Under the pieces are notes generated by a model. That model was not told where the DNA came from, ran no database searches, and worked only from the letters and a program-made list of their open reading frames with translations. 64,000 nucleotides of DNA from Psychromonas aquimarina ATCC BAA-1526 (lineage in GTDB: Bacteria > Pseudomonadota > Gammaproteobacteria > Enterobacterales > Psychromonadaceae), in assembly GCF_000428725.1 (NCBI RefSeq), contig NZ_AUAM01000018.1, positions 1 through 64,000 on the forward strand. Direction: 5' to 3'. Position numbers and translations under genes: made by a program. Positions 9,792 to 17,991 of the stretch are shown here, in pieces (position 1 is the first letter of the stretch; each line of letters opens with the position of its first letter).

Positions 9792-10157
9792 CTAACTGCA
9801 CAGTAGTTTGGCACTTTTAAAAAGCAGCTCATCCATCGTAAAAGGGATGGATAAATAACTGTTAACGGCAATCTCTCTTGCTGTAATCTCTTTTTCACCT
9901 AACGGCTCATCGATTAATACAAGAACGGGAGTAAAACGGTTCTGCGAGTGATTGCGTAATTGCTCAGCAAGATTTAAACCGTCAACCAGCGGCAGATTCA
10001 AGGTGGTTATTAATAAATCCACCTCTTTTTCAGCAATATAATCTAAAGCTGATTTACCGTCAGAGGCTGTTACTACTTGATAATTTTTCTGCGATAACGC
10101 AAATTCAATGGAAGAACTTAAGGATACTGATGCAGCGGCTAATAATATAACTTTCAT
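9792..10157 (-). CDS. Degenerate receiver-domain (CheY-like) protein
   Basis: A stand-alone 121-residue protein with the fold pattern of response-regulator receivers. The start at 10157 is chosen over one seven codons upstream because GAGAGGGA precedes it. The usual catalytic residues are missing: the acidic pair after beta-1 is replaced (KVILLAAASVSL), the phosphoacceptor Asp of the D-LLLD-LP pattern is Thr (DLLITTLNLPLVDG), and the conserved Lys of K-P is replaced (SIPF). It therefore probably cannot take up phosphate and may work as a protein-binding pseudo-receiver. No histidine kinase or output domain is adjacent; sco1 and lexA follow upstream on the same strand. Confidence 0.75.
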   Translation of the reverse strand: MKVILLAAASVSLSSSIEFALSQKNYQVVTASDGKSALDYIAEKEVDLLITTLNLPLVDGLNLAEQLRNHSQNRFTPVLVLIDEPLGEKEITAREIAVNSYLSIPFTMDELLFKSAKLLCS

Positions 10158-10275
10158 ATTCCCTCTCAGCTGTTTCATTCTGCTGTCACATTAACTTCGA
10201 AGCAGTAAAACAATATACCTGGAATTGAAAAAATATAACTCCTGAGCACAGGTGCACTGCTCGAGCAGGCAATTT

Positions 10276-10911
10276 TTACTGCCAGTTTTGATAAATATTA
10301 TGAATATCTTTAACCATTAAATCCATATTAACGTGTGCAATACCATTTTTATCAACTACCGCTTTAAATGAAGCATAATGCTCCCCCTGCGGATTAATCA
10401 GAACAATTGAAGCGCTATGGTCAACTAAATAATACTTATCCGTATCTCCCTGATCAACAATGCTGTAAACAAGCCCTAAGTCCTGAGCAAAAGGGAACAG
10501 CTGCTGATGGGTGCTGGTTGTGCCTTTAAAATTAGGATTAAAATAGCTGACATATTCAGCCAGCTGCTTTGCTTTGTCACGATTAGGATCCACCGAAACA
10601 AACACCACTTGAATATTCTTATAGGGAGCTTTTGTGAGCTCGGGATATATTCGGTCAAGATCCGCCAGGGTAGTCGGGCAGATATCAGGGCAGAAAGTAT
10701 AACCGATAAAAAACAGAGTCCATTTATTCAACAGATCTTTATTGGTGAATTTAGCATCGCCCGACATAATAAAAGAAAAGTCGGGAAGCACTTTATCTGC
10801 ACTTTGGAGTACTAAAGAAGGATTATTGGAGATAAGATTATCAGCTTGTACCCGCCCTAAAAAAAGCGTGCCAAAGATGAATACAAAAACAAACAACAAC
10901 CCTTTTTTCAT
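10276..10911 (-). CDS. SCO1/SenC-family copper chaperone-like protein
   Basis: A 211-residue thioredoxin-fold protein of the SCO1/SenC/PrrC family, which binds copper and helps build the CuA site of cytochrome oxidase or handles thiols in the periplasm. An N-terminal hydrophobic segment (about residues 4-22) serves as signal or anchor. The copper ligands are seen: CPDIC in GYTFCPDICPTTL and the distant histidine in YLVDHSASIVLI. The ATG at 10911 is preferred to a GTG four codons upstream that lacks a ribosome site. It follows lexA on the same strand after a spacer that holds a relic of the lexA 3' end. No oxidase genes are nearby. Confidence 0.9.
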   Translation of the reverse strand: MKKGLLFVFVFIFGTLFLGRVQADNLISNNPSLVLQSADKVLPDFSFIMSGDAKFTNKDLLNKWTLFFIGYTFCPDICPTTLADLDRIYPELTKAPYKNIQVVFVSVDPNRDKAKQLAEYVSYFNPNFKGTTSTHQQLFPFAQDLGLVYSIVDQGDTDKYYLVDHSASIVLINPQGEHYASFKAVVDKNGIAHVNMDLMVKDIHNIYQNWQ

Positions 10912-10913
10912 TT

Positions 10914-10967
10914 TTACAGCCACTCTGCAGTTCGAATAACCCCGCGGTTATTCTTTTCAATATCAAC
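10914..10967 (-). pseudogene. Relic of a diverged lexA 3' end
   Basis: Minus-strand codons here read VDIEKNNRGVIRTAEWL then stop, against the intact LexA end [17 protein letters not shown] then stop. The relic stop is exactly 84 bases (28 codons) after the lexA stop, in the same frame. Within the last ten codons the bases differ almost only at third positions, which is what two genes separated under protein-level selection look like, not a fresh duplication. A small hairpin (gaataacc / ggttattc) lies inside. It ends two bases before the sco1 start codon. Confidence 0.8.
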
Positions 10968-10997
10968 TAAACACCTAATCTGCCAGACAAACTTTGC

Positions 10998-11627
10998 TTA
11001 CATCCAGTCTGCCGTACGAATCACACCAACAGCAATGCCCTCGATATCAAATGACTGATATTCTAAGTCTACTTTAATGGGATCAAACAAGTTATTTTCC
11101 GCTTTTAATATTACCTGACTGCCTTCACGATAAAAACGTTTAACAGTAACATCATCTTCAACACGCGCGACTACCACCTGACCATTACTGATATCCTGAG
11201 TTTTATGCACAGCTAATAAATCGCCGTCCAGAATACCGATATCCTTCATGCTTTCACCCTGCACACGCAGTAAAAAATCAGCTCCCGGGTGGAACAGCGA
11301 CGGATCAACCTCATAATGCGCTTCAACATGCTCCTGCGCTAAAATAGGTTCACCAGCGGCAACCATACCAACCAGCGGCAGTCCTTCATCATTGGCTGCT
11401 GCATTATTTTTATGTTCCGTTAAAACTCGGATTCCCCGTGATGTACCGGATAATATTTCAATTGCGCCTTTTCGGGCTAAAGCTTTTAAATGCTCTTCAG
11501 CAGCATTCGCACTGCGGAAGCCTAGGATCTTAGCCAGTTCGACACGTGTAGGGGGCATGCCGGTTTTTTGAATCTGATCTTTAATCACATCCAAAACTTC
11601 ATTCTGACGCTTGGTTAACTCTTTCAT
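10998..11627 (-). CDS. lexA: LexA, SOS-response repressor and autoprotease
   Basis: A 209-residue LexA. The winged-helix N domain ([20 protein letters not shown]) reads the SOS box, and the S24 protease domain has the Ala-Gly cleavage site (MVAAGEP), the catalytic Ser in GESMKDIG and the catalytic Lys in VTVKRF. The start at 11627 (MKELTKRQ) fits the family and has GGAG seven bases before it; the frame runs eight codons further without support. One perfect and one imperfect SOS box lie upstream, so it represses itself. The C terminus GVIRTADWM is echoed downstream by a diverged relic. Confidence 0.97.
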   Translation of the reverse strand: MKELTKRQNEVLDVIKDQIQKTGMPPTRVELAKILGFRSANAAEEHLKALARKGAIEILSGTSRGIRVLTEHKNNAAANDEGLPLVGMVAAGEPILAQEHVEAHYEVDPSLFHPGADFLLRVQGESMKDIGILDGDLLAVHKTQDISNGQVVVARVEDDVTVKRFYREGSQVILKAENNLFDPIKVDLEYQSFDIEGIAVGVIRTADWM

Positions 11628-11692
11628 TAGTTTTCTCCATGCAAAACCCAAACTACTTAAAATACATTAAGTTAACTTAGATAAAAAACAAA

Positions 11693-11708
11693 CTGTAAAC
11701 ATAAACAG
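11693..11708. promoter_or_regulatory. LexA (SOS) box, perfect
   Basis: CTGT-aaacataa-ACAG matches the gammaproteobacterial consensus CTGT-N8-ACAG, 66 bp before the lexA start. Confidence 0.92.
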
Positions 11709-11723
11709 TGTATATCTATACAC
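11708..11723. promoter_or_regulatory. Second, imperfect LexA box
   Basis: The palindrome gtgtatatctatacac adjoins the perfect box, sharing one base. It keeps the TGTATAT core but not the CTGT/ACAG ends. Enteric lexA promoters also carry two boxes. Confidence 0.6.
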
Positions 11724-11794
11724 GCCATTATACCAGTGAGATAAGTAATTTTTTAAATTGAAGGAAAATTATATTTTGACTAAAAAGTATGCGC

Positions 11795-12250
11795 TTACTG
11801 ATAGGTAAGTTTGTTGTATTTTAGCCAGCCTGATCTTTTCGGGTTATCCGCAAGAAGATGAGTTCCAATAATCAAACCGCCTTTAGGGTGCCACTTATAG
11901 ACTCCGTAAAACTCCAGTGACTCCCCAGTCTTTAAACCCGGTACAGCCTGGCCTGATTCTATATTGTGCTGAATAATCAGCTTGCGCCCTGAGTGTAAAC
12001 GAAGCAGTATCTGCTGGGCGGCAAAGGGTTTGTCCTGATTTTTTAGTATTTTTAAAATTATTCCGACACTGTGAACCTGCTGGCCGCCGCGCTGCTGCTT
12101 ATAAAGAAACTCAATATGCTCCACTTCCTGTAGAAGTTTATCCATCTGCACGTCGGCATCATTGTAAAGTGCGTTTAACTCATCATTCTCACTTGAAAAG
12201 CAGGCCGATAAAAGCACCACCAGGGATAAAATCACAACTGTTTTCGGCAT
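11795..12250 (-). CDS. DUF3465-type lipoprotein
   Basis: A 151-residue predicted lipoprotein. The signal peptide ends in the lipobox LLSAC (Cys at about residue 17). The C-terminal half matches the pattern of DUF3465 proteins: an OB-like core with RKLIIQHNIESG, GESLEFYGVYKWHPKGG and the closing GWLKYNKLTYQ. The function of that family is unknown to me. It lies between the lexA promoter and the last gene of the type II secretion operon, on the same strand as gspN, with 30 bp between, so it may be co-transcribed at the operon end without being part of the machine. Confidence 0.7.
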   Translation of the reverse strand: MPKTVVILSLVVLLSACFSSENDELNALYNDADVQMDKLLQEVEHIEFLYKQQRGGQQVHSVGIILKILKNQDKPFAAQQILLRLHSGRKLIIQHNIESGQAVPGLKTGESLEFYGVYKWHPKGGLIIGTHLLADNPKRSGWLKYNKLTYQ

Positions 12251-12280
12251 TAATTTCCCCTCAGATAATAAAATCCAGAA

Positions 12281-13033
12281 TCACAGCTTACCGTTGAATT
12301 TTAGGATAGTCGCACCAGAGGCGTCTTTTCCGCCAACCCATGAAAGTCCCTGTCTGAATGTCGGATTAAGCTTATCCGTTGCTTTAATTAAACCTGTCAG
12401 CTGGTATGCCTGATGTTCTTTAAGCAGTGCGTTTGCCGTTGTCTGCAGCTGCTCTGACTGTTGTTTTAAGTCCGCGCTCACCTGCCCCTTATCACAGCTC
12501 AAATCTATACCTACCGATGCTAAATCAATCTTACCCATATCACTGTTAATCTCTGCGTCCTGCCAGCTGATATGCCCGTCAAGTTCCTGACAATATGGTG
12601 CTCCCTGCGAGCCCTGTTTTACCACTAGTGAAAGATCACCAGCCGCTTTTATCGGTACCGGCAGTTTAATGTATGAAAGAAACTCTGAAGCGCTAGAATC
12701 AATCAGTAAATTTTCAACAGATATACCGGATAAACCGGCTAGAACAGAGCCCTTGCCTGACATTGCTTTATTACCGTTGTTAAACTTAATATCCAGTTTT
12801 AATTTCAGCGTAAACAGTGCAGACCAGTCAACTTTCCAGGAGAACTTTTTCAGATGGTATCTGTTTTTGTAACTAAGCTGCGAGGCTTTACCGTTCCACA
12901 ACGATCCCGTTACATCAGTAACTTTCAGATCCGCCTGCGCAGGGATAAATCCTGTCACCATAGCTGCCGGTATCGTCATCAGTAAGGAAATAATATAGAA
13001 CAGGAAAACAGCTGAAATAATTTTAAGTTTCAT
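12281..13033 (-). CDS. gspN: Type II secretion system protein N
   Basis: A 250-residue inner-membrane protein with one N-terminal membrane segment (about residues 5-27) and a beta-rich periplasmic part, as in the GspN family. GspN is an accessory, often dispensable part of the type II secretion machine. Recognition rests mostly on position as last gene of gspCDEFGHIJKLMN and on the overall build (FTLKLKLDIKFNNG, DASGATILKFNGKL end). Confidence 0.85.
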   Translation of the reverse strand: MKLKIISAVFLFYIISLLMTIPAAMVTGFIPAQADLKVTDVTGSLWNGKASQLSYKNRYHLKKFSWKVDWSALFTLKLKLDIKFNNGNKAMSGKGSVLAGLSGISVENLLIDSSASEFLSYIKLPVPIKAAGDLSLVVKQGSQGAPYCQELDGHISWQDAEINSDMGKIDLASVGIDLSCDKGQVSADLKQQSEQLQTTANALLKEHQAYQLTGLIKATDKLNPTFRQGLSWVGGKDASGATILKFNGKL

Positions 13034-13057
13034 GAAGATTGTATCTCTTTGAAAGGA

Positions 13058-13540
13058 CTAGTAACCAAGTAATAAACGATGAATTTTAATGTAACCTTTT
13101 TTATCTGTTTTCGATATATCCGAATTGATAACCGAAACCGAGTATTGATTACTTAATACAGTTAACCAGCTGACAAAGCGGTTAAACTCAACATCATTAA
13201 CCGAAACCTCAATTCTTCCTTTTCTATCCACAATACGCGAGAAAGTTATTCCCTGCTGCTTGGCACTTCGAGTAATAATTTGCGTTAAATTCAAGCGGCT
13301 GCTGATTTTCTTCTTATCTGCAACACCTGCTTTGCGTAATACCGCGGCTTTATCTTCGACCCAGGCTAATGTCTGCTCTGCCCGAACCAGCTGCGCCTTG
13401 TTTTTTTCAAGCTGTGTGACCAGCGGCTTCCACGCTCCCCAGTAAATAACTGCCAGCAATAAAAAAGCACCCGTTATTGAAAAAAGCCGCTGCTCTCTTT
13501 CAGAAATACTCTGCCACCAGGCTTTAAACTGCTCAACCAT
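13058..13540 (-). CDS. gspM: Type II secretion system protein M
   Basis: A 160-residue bitopic inner-membrane protein. A short cytoplasmic start (WWQSISEREQRL) is followed by one membrane helix (about residues 22-37), a coiled segment and a ferredoxin-like periplasmic domain ending VSVINSDISKTDKKGYIKIHR. GspM partners GspL in the inner-membrane platform. Its start overlaps the gspL stop by one base, indicating translational coupling. Confidence 0.93.
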   Translation of the reverse strand: MVEQFKAWWQSISEREQRLFSITGAFLLLAVIYWGAWKPLVTQLEKNKAQLVRAEQTLAWVEDKAAVLRKAGVADKKKISSRLNLTQIITRSAKQQGITFSRIVDRKGRIEVSVNDVEFNRFVSWLTVLSNQYSVSVINSDISKTDKKGYIKIHRLLLGY

Positions 13541-14739
13541 TATTTCTTCCTTATTGTCAGCATGCCGCTGACTCTATTCTTACTATTTGTTAGTGCCCCC
13601 TGCCGCACTGTATAGCCCTGCGGCAGTGAAGCTGAAAACTGCTCAAAAGCGGGGAAATTCTTACCGCTTGCTAAAATCTGCATCTCCTGCTTTTTACTGT
13701 CAAATTTGATGCTCTGCGGCTGGATCTGTGAATTGCCGGCAAACGCAGGTGCCAGTTCATTGAGCATGGATAGAAAGCCAGAATCGGCCTCACCGCTGTC
13801 TAGAGTCTTTAACATGGTATTAAGTTTTTTCTTAATACGTGCATACCTTAATTTGCTTTCTGACGGGAATGCTTTGCTGTAAACCAGTTCGACACGCTGT
13901 TTAGCCAGCTCCGTTTTTTTCAGTACCTGTTCATTTTTGATATACAGGTTAAGCATAAAGACCAGCACTAAAACAGCGAATACGGCAGCAGGGATCCGCC
14001 ATTTATCTAAATTCTTATTACCCTCTGACTGCACTTTAAATTCACCGTTGAGCAGGTTAAATTTATTATCTTTAACCCCGTCGCTTAACATTGCCATCGG
14101 CAGGGCGGGATCTGCACTCAGCCACTCTCCAGAATGTTTTTCAGGAGCCGCACTGTGACTTTCAATCACCTGTGACGGCAGATCGGCAAGTTTACTCTGC
14201 AGGATCGGTTCAAGCATCTGCTCATCACAACTCCAGGCAATCAGAGAACTCTCTCTGATTAACCACTGTTGCTCAAGCTGCACGGCCTGCCAGCTGTCAT
14301 TATCCGAAAGCGGCAGCGCTAACCCTTCCGGAATAAACTGCTCAGCTTTTATCTGCGCATTCTCTAACCACTGCAGCCAGTTAACCATTTTCACTTTTTC
14401 GCAGACAGCGATATGGATCAGATCCTTCTCTTTTGCTAAAACGGTGAAATGCAGTTTTTCTACATCAGAGGCCAGCTCCTCTTCAACCAGGTAGGGCAAC
14501 CCCTGCTGCATCTGCCGGGTAAAGACACCGTTAATTGCAACGGGTTTAATGCACACATCAACCCCCGGCAGCAGACAGACAACAGAACGCTGCAGCGCTT
14601 TATCTGTTAGTAGCCCTAATTGTTCAGCATTATCGACTTCACCCGATGCAATAATTTCATTCTCATCATCAGACCAGATAAGCCAATGGTTCTTCTGCGA
14701 AGCTTCACTTGCTAAGCGAATTATTAATCGTTCAGTCAC
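13540..14739 (-). CDS. gspL: Type II secretion system protein L
   Basis: A 399-residue GspL, which links the GspE ATPase in the cytoplasm to the inner-membrane platform. The actin-like cytoplasmic domain comes first, then a membrane helix (IPAAVFAVLVLVFMLNLYI, about residues 250-270) and a ferredoxin-like periplasmic domain. The start is set at a GTG (14739) giving MTERLIIRLAS, which matches the family and has GGAG eight bases before it. The frame extends 22 codons further to another GTG that would overlap gspK; that start lacks a ribosome site. Confidence 0.9.
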   Translation of the reverse strand: MTERLIIRLASEASQKNHWLIWSDDENEIIASGEVDNAEQLGLLTDKALQRSVVCLLPGVDVCIKPVAINGVFTRQMQQGLPYLVEEELASDVEKLHFTVLAKEKDLIHIAVCEKVKMVNWLQWLENAQIKAEQFIPEGLALPLSDNDSWQAVQLEQQWLIRESSLIAWSCDEQMLEPILQSKLADLPSQVIESHSAAPEKHSGEWLSADPALPMAMLSDGVKDNKFNLLNGEFKVQSEGNKNLDKWRIPAAVFAVLVLVFMLNLYIKNEQVLKKTELAKQRVELVYSKAFPSESKLRYARIKKKLNTMLKTLDSGEADSGFLSMLNELAPAFAGNSQIQPQSIKFDSKKQEMQILASGKNFPAFEQFSASLPQGYTVRQGALTNSKNRVSGMLTIRKK

Positions 14740-14791
14740 CAACACTCTCCATTTACCACCAAGCGGCTCACCCTTTTTTGTAACATTAAAC

Positions 14792-15778
14792 TCATCTAAT
14801 TCCACCAGACTGGTAACGAATTACCTCTGCCTTTTTTGAAACAATAGTAAATAACAGCTTTATAGCCAGTAAACGCTCTTCAAACTGCACAATTCCGTCC
14901 AGCTGAAAAAACTCGCTGCTGACTTTCAGCTGGCCCTTAAGCTCCGCTGATATCACTAAACCGCTAAATAAACTCTCTGCTAAAAACTCATCAACACTGC
15001 TCCAGCCGCTTGTCGGACGGTCCATAAGCAGAGAGTGAAAATCACTGATAGAAATATCATGATCTTTTTTAAACAAAGCATGTAATATTTCAGCCTGCTC
15101 AGTGCTTACTGTATTAACATTTATTTTCTGATCCTTGGCAGGGATCGCACATAGATACGGTGCTATGCGGGCATAGATATTCTGGCTGACCCCTTGTACG
15201 GCACGCAGTTCACTAATATCAACCATCAGATTATTAGCAGCCAGATGCGGTACCGGCCGTGCCTGATAAAAAGCATCTTCCGCCCCTGTTCCTGCGCCTG
15301 AACTGTCATTCTGATCAATCCAGTCCCGTGTTGACTCGGCAATCACTTCGGCTTCGTAATCGTCGATTTCCAGCGCTACCAGTAAATCCTGAAACTGCGT
15401 TACTGGAGTCGCACGAACTCCGTTTTCACTGTCTGCCACCGCAAGTGCATTAACATTGAAACAGCTTCTTAAATCTTTAAATTCCCCCCCCATAAGACCG
15501 TTATCAAGGGGAAAGACCATATCCGGGGTTGCCCAGGTCTGATCTAAACTGACTACTTCACTATCAGCAAAATCCTCATTCAGGGTTTTAATGCCTAAAT
15601 CTATACTGGACTGCCCGTACCAGTATACTTTTTGTGAAAAAGTTAAACCTTCTGTACGTTTTAATCCTAAGGTTAACCGCCCGGTCATTGTGGCGGCAAT
15701 GGTAACCATGATTGCTAAAATCATTAATACGGTTATTAAAGCGATACCGCGCTGTTTTTTGCCTGCCGCCAAAGCCAT
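14792..15778 (-). CDS. gspK: Type II secretion minor pseudopilin K
   Basis: A 328-residue GspK, the large minor pseudopilin thought to cap the tip of the pseudopilus with GspI and GspJ. The prepilin cleavage region is KKQRG/IALITVLMILAIMVTIAA; as usual for GspK, residue +5 is not the Glu of the other pseudopilins. The length fits the alpha-helical insertion typical of the family. Its start overlaps the gspJ stop. Confidence 0.93.
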   Translation of the reverse strand: MALAAGKKQRGIALITVLMILAIMVTIAATMTGRLTLGLKRTEGLTFSQKVYWYGQSSIDLGIKTLNEDFADSEVVSLDQTWATPDMVFPLDNGLMGGEFKDLRSCFNVNALAVADSENGVRATPVTQFQDLLVALEIDDYEAEVIAESTRDWIDQNDSSGAGTGAEDAFYQARPVPHLAANNLMVDISELRAVQGVSQNIYARIAPYLCAIPAKDQKINVNTVSTEQAEILHALFKKDHDISISDFHSLLMDRPTSGWSSVDEFLAESLFSGLVISAELKGQLKVSSEFFQLDGIVQFEERLLAIKLLFTIVSKKAEVIRYQSGGIR

Positions 15779-16413
15779 TACTGAAGCACCTCACCAGCGG
15801 AAATTAAGAACACCCGTCTTAATTCTGAAAAATGCTCGCTGGTTATATTGATTTCAATACCTTCAGGCAGCTGTTTAGGGCTATCCCAGGTGTTCTGCCA
15901 GCCGTTATTCCAAAAACGAAAAGTTAACTCTGTCACGTCTTCTAACAACACCTGAGTCTCCGGCTCCTGTCCGGCTACAATATCTGGATAAAGAAAATAC
16001 AAACGCTGCAGCTGCCCTTCTTTGATCAGATAACGCACCCGCACAATCTCAGAGCGAGGCAGCAGACCTAAAGGATTAGTCCAGCCGAGACGGTTAAATT
16101 CAATGCCCTGATCATCTGATTCAAACAGTTCCTTATTAACCCTTAAAGCACGCAGATTTTCCGTTTCCAGGCCGTCTTCTCGTGATGTACGGGCCACAAT
16201 CTGGGTAAAGTCCTGTTCAATAATAAGCATTGCACGCTGCAGTTCAGTCAGGCGTTCACTGTGCACTTTACTTATTTCTCCGCTTTTTAATACTCCTTGA
16301 AGTATTTGATAAGCAGCTAAACTTAACAGCGAAAAAATAGAAATCGCAACTAATATCTCGAGTAAAGTAAAGCCTTTGCTGTGCACCTTAGGTGCGAAAT
16401 TACGGCTTGGCAA
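15778..16413 (-). CDS. gspJ: Type II secretion minor pseudopilin J
   Basis: A 211-residue GspJ with prepilin signal KG/FTLLEILVAISIFSLLS and the Glu at +5 that is needed for assembly. It forms the tip complex with GspI and GspK. It overlaps gspI by 14 bases and gspK by one. Confidence 0.94.
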   Translation of the reverse strand: MPSRNFAPKVHSKGFTLLEILVAISIFSLLSLAAYQILQGVLKSGEISKVHSERLTELQRAMLIIEQDFTQIVARTSREDGLETENLRALRVNKELFESDDQGIEFNRLGWTNPLGLLPRSEIVRVRYLIKEGQLQRLYFLYPDIVAGQEPETQVLLEDVTELTFRFWNNGWQNTWDSPKQLPEGIEINITSEHFSELRRVFLISAGEVLQ

Positions 16414-16786
16414 TGTAAGTCCTAATGTAGGCTAATGCCCTACCTTCTTTTTTATCACTAACTTCAATATCCAGCGCTTTAAAGCTGCTGTCACCCGTTG
16501 CCACTCCCTGATAGCGCCAGTACCAGGTATTGCCGGCAAACTCGAGATCATCATTCCGCCAGCTTCCATCCGGCCACTGCTTTTCCAGCTTCAGTTCAGC
16601 TAATTTATTACTGGCAATCCATAATGCAAAGGTCTTATCCTGCAGATAGGCCTGATTATTCAGCGCAGTCGAAGCTGCATTCATAACCGCTAAACCGGAA
16701 ACCCCTAGAATAACCAGCGCAAGCATTACCTCAAGCAGGGTCATACCTTTTTGTTTTACTGAATTACTGCTTTGTGTTGTTTTCAT
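16400..16786 (-). CDS. gspI: Type II secretion minor pseudopilin I
   Basis: A 128-residue GspI. The prepilin peptidase site KG/MTLLEVMLALVILGVSG and family phrases such as ALWIASNKLAEL and YWRY are present. GspI is the likely first piece of the pseudopilus tip. It overlaps gspH by four bases. Confidence 0.94.
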   Translation of the reverse strand: MKTTQSSNSVKQKGMTLLEVMLALVILGVSGLAVMNAASTALNNQAYLQDKTFALWIASNKLAELKLEKQWPDGSWRNDDLEFAGNTWYWRYQGVATGDSSFKALDIEVSDKKEGRALAYIRTYIAKP

Positions 16787-17388
16787 TCTTCAGTCAACTC
16801 AGGAAATGTAATAGCACCGCTCATATCAACAGAAACCTTAACAGCATCTTCTTCTCTGTCACCACCGTCGATTGAAAAGAGCAGTGAAAACGGTGTTACT
16901 TCACCACTCGCCATAATGTAAACCTGCGGATCTAAACTGGGCAGATCATCATCACCGTCAATTTCGACACGATCCTCGGCATTGATAAAGTCATCCTGCT
17001 TATTACTGTCAAGCTCATCCCACACCGAGCCTAACAGCTGATGTTCAATACGCATTGATTCAGGCAGTTCTATTTTACCTGCAATCTGTTCACCGGCTGC
17101 CGGCAGCCATTTACGGGTTTCATAGTCATACCAGGCGAACTGATAATTATATTTATCAAAGACTAAGCCTAATTCCCTGCCGGAAATCAGGGCTTCATCC
17201 TGGGCAAACTGTAAAACGGTACTAAAACGCTTCGCCTGCCAGTCCAGACTTCTGTTTGAAGCTAAGTTACCCGGCAGAGTCATAACCACCGCGACTGATA
17301 CCATGCCGATCAATAAAAATACCAGCATTATTTCAAGTAATGTAAAACCGCTCTGCCGCCGATGGTTAATTAGCATTTGTTTAGACAT
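16783..17388 (-). CDS. gspH: Type II secretion minor pseudopilin H
   Basis: A 201-residue GspH with prepilin site SG/FTLLEIMLVFLLIGMVSVAV. RFSTVLQFAQDEALISGRELGL is typical of the family (GspH/FimT). It carries an acidic patch (LDSNKQDDFINAEDRVEIDGDD) and joins the fibre between the major pseudopilin and the tip. Translation could start at the first or fifth codon (both Met). Confidence 0.93.
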   Translation of the reverse strand: MSKQMLINHRRQSGFTLLEIMLVFLLIGMVSVAVVMTLPGNLASNRSLDWQAKRFSTVLQFAQDEALISGRELGLVFDKYNYQFAWYDYETRKWLPAAGEQIAGKIELPESMRIEHQLLGSVWDELDSNKQDDFINAEDRVEIDGDDDLPSLDPQVYIMASGEVTPFSLLFSIDGGDREEDAVKVSVDMSGAITFPELTEE

Positions 17389-17415
17389 TTTGTAATAAAT
17401 CTAATTCACGGCTGT

Positions 17416-17871
17416 TTAATAATCGTCTTCTTTACCGTCAAGGTTCCAGTTACCGATATCATCATCAGTACCTTCCTCTCCATCTGGACCAACAGATAAC
17501 ACATCAATTTTACTGTGCTCACCAGGGCTGTTTAATACATATTCATTGCCCCACGGATCCTGCGGCAGACGTTTAATATAACCGTCTTCACGATAATTAC
17601 GCGGCTCCGGCGATCCGCTCGGCTCACTAACTAATGCTTCTAAGCCCTGTTCTGTGCTCGGGTAAGAACCATTATCTAATTTATACATGTCCAGGGCATT
17701 TTCTAATGCAATAACATCTGATACTACTTTCTGGCGGTCGGCTTTGTCTTTATTACCCATTAAGTTAGGTACAACCATAGAGGCAAGTACACCTAAAATA
17801 ACGATAACCACCATGATTTCGAGTAAGGTGAAACCTTTCTGCTTGCTGTTATGCTTAATGCTGTTTTTCAT
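17416..17871 (-). CDS. gspG: Type II secretion major pseudopilin G
   Basis: A 151-residue GspG, main subunit of the pseudopilus. The prepilin site KG/FTLLEIMVVIVILGVLAS has Glu at +5. The C-terminal calcium-binding loop region is recognisable (LSVGPDGEEGTDDDIGNW). Preceded by two small hairpins in the gap after gspF, which may help raise its mRNA level above that of the rest of the operon, as the fibre subunit is needed in excess. Confidence 0.96.
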   Translation of the reverse strand: MKNSIKHNSKQKGFTLLEIMVVIVILGVLASMVVPNLMGNKDKADRQKVVSDVIALENALDMYKLDNGSYPSTEQGLEALVSEPSGSPEPRNYREDGYIKRLPQDPWGNEYVLNSPGEHSKIDVLSVGPDGEEGTDDDIGNWNLDGKEDDY

Positions 17872-17901
17872 GAAATACCCTTTTAATTTTTGTTGTCAAA
17901 A

Positions 17902-17917
17902 TGACAGCTGAGTGTCA
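17902..17917. other. Small hairpin in the gspG leader
   Basis: tgaca-gctgag-tgtca, 31 bp before the gspG start. Possible RNA structure only. Confidence 0.35.
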
Positions 17918-17959
17918 CGTTTTCAAATAAGAAAAAATTTCTGCCTGTTATTACCGGTC

Positions 17960-17982
17960 TGCTGACGATATACCCGTCAGCA
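17960..17982 (-). other. Hairpin between gspF and gspG
   Basis: Perfect 8-bp stem tgctgacg / cgtcagca with a 7-base loop, 10 bp after the gspF stop and within the only sizeable gap (120 bp) between gspE and gspN. There is no T run, so it is more likely a processing or stabilising hairpin than a terminator. Confidence 0.5.
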
Positions 17983-17991
17983 TTGTGATAA

